21,370 bases of DNA. Source: an uncultured Verrucomicrobia subdivision 3 bacterium. Its GTDB lineage: Bacteria > Verrucomicrobiota > Verrucomicrobiae > Limisphaerales > UBA11358. The stretch lies in the NCBI GenBank assembly GCA_903921455.1, contig CAIXPZ010000214.1:1-21370 (forward strand). Reading direction: 5' to 3'. This document shows positions 8,025 through 13,204 of the stretch, in pieces. A model generated the notes under the pieces. That model did no database searches, was not told the DNA's origin, and saw nothing but the letters and a program-made list of their open reading frames with translations. The position numbers and the translations under genes are program-made. The stretch's first letter is position 1, and each line of letters starts with the position of its first letter.

Positions 8025-10490
8025 ATGAAACCAGTAAAAAATAACTGCCAATGTTCCATTGCAGGTGTCAGTCATGGACCGCGGGTAAACCTTGGAGTAT
8101 CTGGGATGGTCTGGTTGCTGGCCCTCGCCCTCTGGCTGGCTGGCGGTCTGTGTTCGCCCGCCGCCAGTTTGATTTGGCGTGGCGCGCTATATTTAAATAA
8201 CAATTGGGACACCAACGCGTCCGACATGAACTGGCAGAGCGGGATAGTCTTGGGAACGAACTTCTATAACGGCGACCAGGTGACCTTCAATAATAGCGGC
8301 TCCTCCTCGCCCACGGTCAATATCGTCGGTCTGGTGCAGCCCGCTTCGATCAAGGTGGACACGTCTGCCGTCAGTTATACCTTCACCAATGTCACCGGCT
8401 CAATTACCGGCCCCGGCGCGTTGCTGGTGATTGGCACGGGCAAACTGATGATTTCTACCACCAATAGCTTCACCGGTGGCACGACAGTCAGCAATGCGAC
8501 CCTCGTGTTAAGTAACTCCACGGCGGTCGGCAGCGGCCCCATCACCAACAGCAGTGGCACCGTGGCCATCGTCGGTTTCACCCTGCCGAATGCTTTAAAT
8601 TGTGCCGGCACGGCCGCGCTGACAAATAGTGTCAATACGGGTGGCCTCGGGGTTCTTACCGGCAACGGCACCCTTGCGATCAATTCGCCGGGCCGGGTAT
8701 TCGATTTGACCGGTGATATCACCGGCTACGGCGGCACTCTGGCTCTCAGTAACTGCACCAGCGGTGTGCGGTTCAACGGCACGACGGGTAGTTCCTCGGC
8801 TACGTTTGATCTCGGTAATGGCAGCTTGGTTTTGAATATTCGAAACAACAGCGCCGGCCCCTTTGCGCTGGGAGCACTAACTGGTGGTAGTGGGACAAAA
8901 TTGACGGGAAATGGCAGCTTTGCTGTAACCGCCAATTATGCGATCGGTGGCAACAATACCAGCAACACTTTCAGCGGGACGATTAATAACAGCACCTATC
9001 CTACCGCGATAAACAAAGTCGGCTCCGGTGTTCTGACATTGTCTGGCACCAACACTTACACCGGCAACACCACCGTGAGCGCCGGCGTGCTGGCGTTGAC
9101 GGGTTCCACCTCCCTGACCAACAGTCCGACGTTGAATCTGATTTCCGGTGCGGTGCTGGATGTGTCCGGGCGCACGGATGGCACTCTGACGCTTTCCGCC
9201 GGGCAGACTTTGGCCGGGGTTGGCACCCTCAACGGCAGTCTGGTGTCCGGCGCCTCGTCCTTCGTCGCGGTCGGCCTGGGCAATTTGACGGTGACCAATG
9301 TCGCCACGCTCAATGGTGTCACCACGCTGAAACTCAACCGCACCAACGTCATCACGCATTCCGCGATCATCGCCACCAACTTCTCGGCCGCCGGAACCCT
9401 TGTCGTCACCAACCTCGGCCCGGCGCTGCAGGCGGGCGACACCTTCAAGCTCTTTAACGCCCCGGTCGGAAGCTTTGCTTCGGTGCAGTTGCCGGTTTCC
9501 GGCCTCGATCCCAACAATAACGTCGTCACTTACACCTGGACCAACAAGCTGGCCAATGATGGCACGGTTCAGGTGCTGACGGGCTATGTGCCGTCTTTGT
9601 TCAGCACGAACGCGTATCTGACGTCGCTCGTGGTGAGCAACAATACGGACGCGCTGACCTTGGCCCCGGGCTTCACCACGAACAATTTCGGGGCTTACCT
9701 GGCGACCAACAACTATGGCAGCCCGGTCAGCGTGCTGGTGACCAACGGGGACCTGACCGCGACGAACACCTTGTTCTTGAACGGTATTTCCCAGGGAGCC
9801 GTCACCTCGGGTGTCCCGAGCCTGACCTTGGCCCTGGGCGCTGGTTCCAACAACGTGCTGGCGGTGCAGGTGGTGTCGCAGGACTTGGTCTATACGAACC
9901 TCTACCAGGTGGCCGTGTATCAATCGGGCCCGCCGGTGAGCCCCAACGCGTATCTGACCGGATTCACGCTGAACCCGGTGGTGGCGTTCACTCCGAATTT
10001 TGATTCGAACACGTTGAGCGGCTATACGGCGACGGAGAACTACGGCGTGCCGTTTACCGTGACGGTGACGAACGGGAATGCGAACGCTATGAACGTGCTG
10101 ACGTATAACGGCGGTAGTCCGGTGTTGTTGACCAATGGCGTGGCGAGCGGATCATTCGCCATGAATGTCAATCCTGGCGTCACGAACATATTGAGCGTGG
10201 TGGTGACGGCGCAGGATGGCGTGACGACAGAGACCTATGCGGTGAACGTCGTGCAGATTCCGAGCCCGGCGGCGCCCAATCTGACGAGCAGCGTGAGCAG
10301 TGGCAACCTCGTGTTGAATTGGGATCAGGCCCACACGGGCTACCGCCTGCTGGCGCAGACGAACAACCTCAGCAAGGGCGTGAGCAAGAACACGAACGAC
10401 TGGGGTTCGCTCGGCTACAATACGACGAACACGGCCACCATCTCGATTGTGAAGGGCACGAACGCCTTCTATCGCCTCGTCTATCCCTGA
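8025..10490 (+). CDS. Secreted PATR repeat protein with cadherin-like domains, paralogue of the upstream giant
   Basis: About 821 aa. The start at 8025 is supported by the AAAGGTGG site. A long polar N-region (~27 residues) precedes a hydrophobic export segment ([13 protein letters not shown], residues ~29-41) with likely cleavage near SPAA. The mature protein opens with a LIWRG...NNWD...MNW...GDQVTFN module like those in the larger neighbour. PATR motifs lie at residues ~136-161 and ~332-357; the second reads [17 protein letters not shown]. Two cadherin-like beta-sandwich repeats follow (~525-637 and ~640-744), then the shared C-terminal domain (~750-821, ending AFYRLVYP). There is no beta-barrel or sorting motif that I can name. 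The architecture is a shortened copy of the first gene, consistent with tandem duplication and later loss or gain of beta-helix modules. The function is probably surface adhesion or matrix, by inference only. Confidence 0.85.
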   Translation: MKPVKNNCQCSIAGVSHGPRVNLGVSGMVWLLALALWLAGGLCSPAASLIWRGALYLNNNWDTNASDMNWQSGIVLGTNFYNGDQVTFNNSGSSSPTVNIVGLVQPASIKVDTSAVSYTFTNVTGSITGPGALLVIGTGKLMISTTNSFTGGTTVSNATLVLSNSTAVGSGPITNSSGTVAIVGFTLPNALNCAGTAALTNSVNTGGLGVLTGNGTLAINSPGRVFDLTGDITGYGGTLALSNCTSGVRFNGTTGSSSATFDLGNGSLVLNIRNNSAGPFALGALTGGSGTKLTGNGSFAVTANYAIGGNNTSNTFSGTINNSTYPTAINKVGSGVLTLSGTNTYTGNTTVSAGVLALTGSTSLTNSPTLNLISGAVLDVSGRTDGTLTLSAGQTLAGVGTLNGSLVSGASSFVAVGLGNLTVTNVATLNGVTTLKLNRTNVITHSAIIATNFSAAGTLVVTNLGPALQAGDTFKLFNAPVGSFASVQLPVSGLDPNNNVVTYTWTNKLANDGTVQVLTGYVPSLFSTNAYLTSLVVSNNTDALTLAPGFTTNNFGAYLATNNYGSPVSVLVTNGDLTATNTLFLNGISQGAVTSGVPSLTLALGAGSNNVLAVQVVSQDLVYTNLYQVAVYQSGPPVSPNAYLTGFTLNPVVAFTPNFDSNTLSGYTATENYGVPFTVTVTNGNANAMNVLTYNGGSPVLLTNGVASGSFAMNVNPGVTNILSVVVTAQDGVTTETYAVNVVQIPSPAAPNLTSSVSSGNLVLNWDQAHTGYRLLAQTNNLSKGVSKNTNDWGSLGYNTTNTATISIVKGTNAFYRLVYP
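9599..10256 (+). repeat. Two tandem cadherin-like beta-sandwich repeats (second protein)
   Basis: Copy 1 (~9599-9935) contains [30 protein letters not shown] and VQVVSQDL, and is very close to the first repeat of the upstream gene. Copy 2 (~9946-10256) is more diverged but keeps NAYLTGF, F-T-P-N-F-D and [19 protein letters not shown], which is the canonical form of the family. Similarity between the two genes is visible at DNA level. Confidence 0.65.
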
Positions 10491-10533
10491 TCCAGGGTCG
10501 GCGTGCGGCGGACAGCGTGCTGCCAAAAAATCT

Positions 10534-10566
10534 AGCCCTGCCCGTTTTCACTGGCTGGGCTTTTTG
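10534..10566 (+). terminator. Intrinsic terminator after the second repeat-protein gene
   Basis: AGCCC (10534-10538) pairs with GGGCT (10557-10561). Inside, GCC (10540-10542) pairs with GGC across one T/T mismatch. TTTTTG follows, and an A-run (10525-10530) precedes the stem and can extend pairing. It lies 43 bases past the TGA at 10488-10490. Confidence 0.7.
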
Positions 10567-10707
10567 TTTCTGCCACGAATGCCGCCTGATTCGGAGCCGG
10601 GATCCCGGTCCGCCGGCATCATCATAACTGGCGATGTTTTCCCCAGTAAAAACAGGTATATTGATACAAATACCAATCACATCGAAAGCGACACATTGAT
10701 TTTAATT

Positions 10708-11568
10708 ATGAAAACCAGGACCTGTATGCCTCATCACCAATTGAACGCCCGCGGCCCCGCCGGCCGCGGCTTCACCCTGATCGAATTGTTGGTGGTCATC
10801 GCCATCATCGCCATTCTGGCGGCCATGCTATTGCCGGCGCTGGCGAGTGCCAAGGACAAGGCCAAGCGTGCGACCTGCGTAAGCAACATGCGCCAGCTGG
10901 GTTTGGGTTACACCATGTATGCCGGGGATAATCAGGAGAAATTTCCTATTACTCAGGCGGGCGCCAACCCGGTGAATGTGATCAATGGTGGCTATTACAC
11001 CCGCTGGCTCACCTATGTGAATGGGGCGACCGCGCAAGTGAAATTGACTCCCGATTACCCGACCACCTGGACGGATTTTGGCGTTCTTTATCAGAACAAG
11101 TTTGCCGGCGATGGCGGCGTTTTCTATTGCCCGGCCCTGAACGACAAGAATTCCCCGTTGGGCAGTTTATATTACAGCCCCATGCTATCCACCTCGAGCG
11201 CTTCCGGGGATTTTAACAATTGCCGTGGCAGTTATGTCTGCAACCCGCATGTCGTTAATCCGACGGGCAGCAACAACAATGTGGATCATGTGCGCAAATA
11301 TTCCAAGTCTAGCACCATCAATGGCCGCATTGTATTTGGCATGGATTTCATTGATTCAACCCAATTTGACACGTCTGGAAATGTGCTGATTAACGGCGTC
11401 AATTTCGCCCATAGCCGCTCCAAGGGGTGGAATGTCCTTTTTAGCGATGCCAGCGTGAGTTTCAATAACAATCAAGCGGCGGCCAAAGCCGCCTATGTCG
11501 CTGGTGGCTTTCCGAGCATGTATGATATTCAGGGCATCAATGCATTGGTCACGTCGTTTGAGCAATAA
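10708..11568 (+). CDS. Type II secretion / type IV pilin-like pseudopilin (prepilin N-terminal methylation domain)
   Basis: About 286 aa. The N-terminus has the class III signal RG|FTLIE with cleavage expected after Gly21, Phe at +1 and Glu at +5, then the hydrophobic helix [36 protein letters not shown] follows, typical of the Planctomycetes/Verrucomicrobia pseudopilin family. Near the C-terminus, [21 protein letters not shown] resembles the H-X9-DG processing-associated motif, but here His is followed 12 residues on by Asp-Ala, so it is a variant. The ATG at 10708 is used; the ATG at 10726 is also possible and has a better upstream CAGGA (10716-10720). ATGs further upstream would hide the prepilin leader. 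No other secretion genes are nearby, so this is an orphan pseudopilin, as is common in this group. It probably forms or decorates a pilus-like or secretion fibre in the envelope. Confidence 0.85.
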   Translation: MKTRTCMPHHQLNARGPAGRGFTLIELLVVIAIIAILAAMLLPALASAKDKAKRATCVSNMRQLGLGYTMYAGDNQEKFPITQAGANPVNVINGGYYTRWLTYVNGATAQVKLTPDYPTTWTDFGVLYQNKFAGDGGVFYCPALNDKNSPLGSLYYSPMLSTSSASGDFNNCRGSYVCNPHVVNPTGSNNNVDHVRKYSKSSTINGRIVFGMDFIDSTQFDTSGNVLINGVNFAHSRSKGWNVLFSDASVSFNNNQAAAKAAYVAGGFPSMYDIQGINALVTSFEQ

Positions 11569-11582
11569 GCGATAGGTAACTT

Positions 11583-11616
11583 AAAAACCCGGCTCGCCAT
11601 TGCGTGCCGGGTTTTT
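11583..11616 (+). terminator. Strong intrinsic terminator after the pseudopilin gene (bidirectional in form)
   Basis: AAAAACCCGGC (11583-11593) is the perfect reverse complement of GCCGGGTTTTT (11606-11616). An extra CGC/GCG pairing lies inside the 12-base loop. The T-run follows the stem on the plus strand and the A-run gives the same on the minus strand, so it can work both ways. It begins 14 bases after the TAA. Confidence 0.9.
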
Positions 11617-11670
11617 CTTTTTCCGGCTTTGGTATGGGGTTTCGCCGGTTGCATCCACTCGTATTCCAAC

Positions 11671-11704
11671 AAAAACGGCAGCGTGAAATCGATTCACGCT
11701 GCCG
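11671..11704 (-). terminator. Intrinsic terminator of the FucP-like gene
   Basis: CGGCAGCGTGAA (11676-11687) pairs perfectly over 12 bp with TTCACGCTGCCG (11693-11704) around a 5-base loop. The plus-strand AAAAA at 11671-11675 becomes a TTTTT run after the stem for leftward transcripts. It lies 34 bases beyond the minus-strand stop at 11739-11741. Confidence 0.9.
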
Positions 11705-11738
11705 TCGGGTCGCCGGCGTTCGCCAGCTTCAAAGGTTA

Positions 11739-13019
11739 TTACGCTTCGCGGTCTTTGTTTTCCAGCTTCTGCCAGATCATCCCGTAGAGGGCGATGAACA
11801 CGAAACAGACCAGCGGCAGTGCAAAGCCCGCGCGCATCGAGGAGCGGTCGGCGATGTAGCCCATCAGCGGCGGCGCAATCGCCCCGCCCACGATGGACAT
11901 CACGATGATGGACGAGGCAAATTTCGTGTGCTCGCCCAATCCCCGTATGCCCAGCGCAAAAATCGTCGGGAACATGATGGACATGAAGAAGAAGGTGCCG
12001 AAGATGCCATACAAGCCCAGTTTGCCGCCGCCCATCGCCATCGCCGTCAGCACGATGCACGCGCCCGCATAAGTGGTCAGCACGCGCTGCGGTTTGAACT
12101 GGCTGATCACCGCGCTGCCGCAGAGGCGGCCCGCCAGGAACAGCACGAAGCCGATCGCGCCCAGCCAATACGAGGCTTTTTCCTTGCTCACGCTCGCGTC
12201 GTTCTCCACGACGTAATTGATGAAGAAACTGAAAATGCCCGTCTGCGCCGCGACGTAAAAGAATTGCGTCGCCACGCCGAAAGTGAAATGGCTGCGCTGC
12301 CAAAGCGGTTTTTTGCCCGTGCCCAACACTTCCGACTTCACTTCCTCCTCCGCGTGCAAATCCGGCACGTAGGCCAGGGCAAACACCACGATCAACACCG
12401 CCGCCGCAATCCCGACGCCGAGATAAGGCAGATACAGTCCGGCATTGGCGTTCGCCGCCGTGGCGGCGGTCTGCTTGAACGCGAAATGCCCGCCGACAAT
12501 CGGGCCAAGAATCCAGCCGACGCTATTGCAGCTCTGCGCCATGTTGATGCGCGTCGCGCCATGTTCCGGCGCGCCGAGCACCGTGGTGTAGGGGTTGGCG
12601 ATGGTTTCGAGGCACGTCATGCCGGTGGCGAGAACGAATAGGCCCAGCAGAAACGCCCAGTAAGCACCGATGCTGGTCGCCGGGATAAACCAGAACGCGC
12701 CCGCCGCAATCAGTACGAGGCCGACGATGATGCCGCCCTTGTAGCCGAATTTCCGCGCGATCATGCCGGCGGGAATCGCCATGAGGAAATAGGCGATGTA
12801 GTTGGCGAACTGCACGAAGCCGGACTGGAATTTATTGATGTGCAGCGTCGTTTGAAAATGGCTGTTCAGAATGTCGATCATGCCGTTGCAAAAGCCCCAC
12901 ATCAAAAAGAGCGTGGTCACCAGCGCAAAGGTGACGAAGAGGTTTTTGCCGTCAGCCGTGCGGAACATGCCGCCGCCCGTGGAGCCCGATGATTTGGTGG
13001 TTTGAACAGGTGTGATCAT
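11739..13019 (-). CDS. fucP: FucP-family sugar:H+ symporter (major facilitator superfamily)
   Basis: 426 aa, near the 438 aa of E. coli FucP, with about 12 predicted membrane helices. Two hallmark charged residues of FucP are in place: an Asp in the first helix (WGFCNGMIDIL, Asp49; E. coli Asp46) and a Glu in the fourth-helix region (TCLETIANPY, Glu138; E. coli Glu135), both needed for sugar/proton coupling in that protein. The family imports L-fucose and related sugars with protons across the inner membrane. The real substrate could be fucose, rhamnose, galactose or another hexose. The start at 13019 gives a 17-residue soluble leader; Met18 is an alternative. No Shine-Dalgarno is visible. 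The gene is divergent from the GH106-like gene and they share 185 bases, which suggests shared control. It has its own terminator. Confidence 0.82.
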   Translation of the reverse strand: MITPVQTTKSSGSTGGGMFRTADGKNLFVTFALVTTLFLMWGFCNGMIDILNSHFQTTLHINKFQSGFVQFANYIAYFLMAIPAGMIARKFGYKGGIIVGLVLIAAGAFWFIPATSIGAYWAFLLGLFVLATGMTCLETIANPYTTVLGAPEHGATRINMAQSCNSVGWILGPIVGGHFAFKQTAATAANANAGLYLPYLGVGIAAAVLIVVFALAYVPDLHAEEEVKSEVLGTGKKPLWQRSHFTFGVATQFFYVAAQTGIFSFFINYVVENDASVSKEKASYWLGAIGFVLFLAGRLCGSAVISQFKPQRVLTTYAGACIVLTAMAMGGGKLGLYGIFGTFFFMSIMFPTIFALGIRGLGEHTKFASSIIVMSIVGGAIAPPLMGYIADRSSMRAGFALPLVCFVFIALYGMIWQKLENKDREA

Positions 13020-13043
13020 GATTATTTAGTGAGATTTCGATGG

Positions 13044-13071
13044 ATTCTTTAGATTTGAGGGCGCACGTCAA
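13044..13071 (-). promoter_or_regulatory. Candidate promoter of the FucP-like gene
   Basis: On the minus strand, TTGACG (complement of 13066-13071, 5/6 to the -35 consensus) is followed by a 16-base spacer and AAGAAT (complement of 13044-13049, 4/6 to the -10). The predicted start near 13037 leaves a leader of about 18 nt before the ATG. The call rests on consensus matching only. Confidence 0.35.
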
Positions 13072-13154
13072 GTTTCATTTGCTACTCATCTGGGTAGGCT
13101 TGTCACCGGCATGACCGTCGTGGTCTTTGGACTGGAGCCGGCATCGCCAGAAAT

Positions 13155-13163
13155 TGTTATACT
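13155..13163 (+). promoter_or_regulatory. Candidate extended -10 promoter of the GH106-like gene
   Basis: TGTTATACT at 13155-13163 matches an extended -10 (TG-n-TATACT). No convincing -35 lies at 16-18 bases; TTGGAC at 13127-13132 is 25 bases away. The expected start near 13170 would place it ~35 bases before the ATG at 13205, supporting that start. The 13020-13204 interval otherwise holds no gene; GTCA (13102-13105) and TGAC (13112-13115) form a weak dyad. Confidence 0.35.
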
Positions 13164-13204
13164 CCCCGCTTGCGCAAAAAATCAAACTTCGCGTTAATCC
13201 CAGC

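Noticed and set aside
8140..8160. Possible lipobox (LAGGLC) in the second repeat protein
   Set aside because: The residue before Cys is Leu where Gly, Ala or Ser is needed, and a normal signal peptidase I site (SPAA) follows directly.
10564..10707. Extension of the pseudopilin from the ATG at 10564
   Set aside because: It overlaps the terminator region of the previous gene and would add 48 residues before the prepilin leader, which is normally short.
11604..12641. 345-codon plus-strand frame opposite the FucP-like gene
   Set aside because: The product is Arg/His/Gln-rich and starts inside a terminator; the minus-strand frame has clear FucP motifs.
13127..13204. N-terminal extension of the GH106-like protein from the ATG at 13127
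   Set aside because: It would bury the signal peptide that begins at 13205, and the extended -10 candidate (13155-13163) lies within it.
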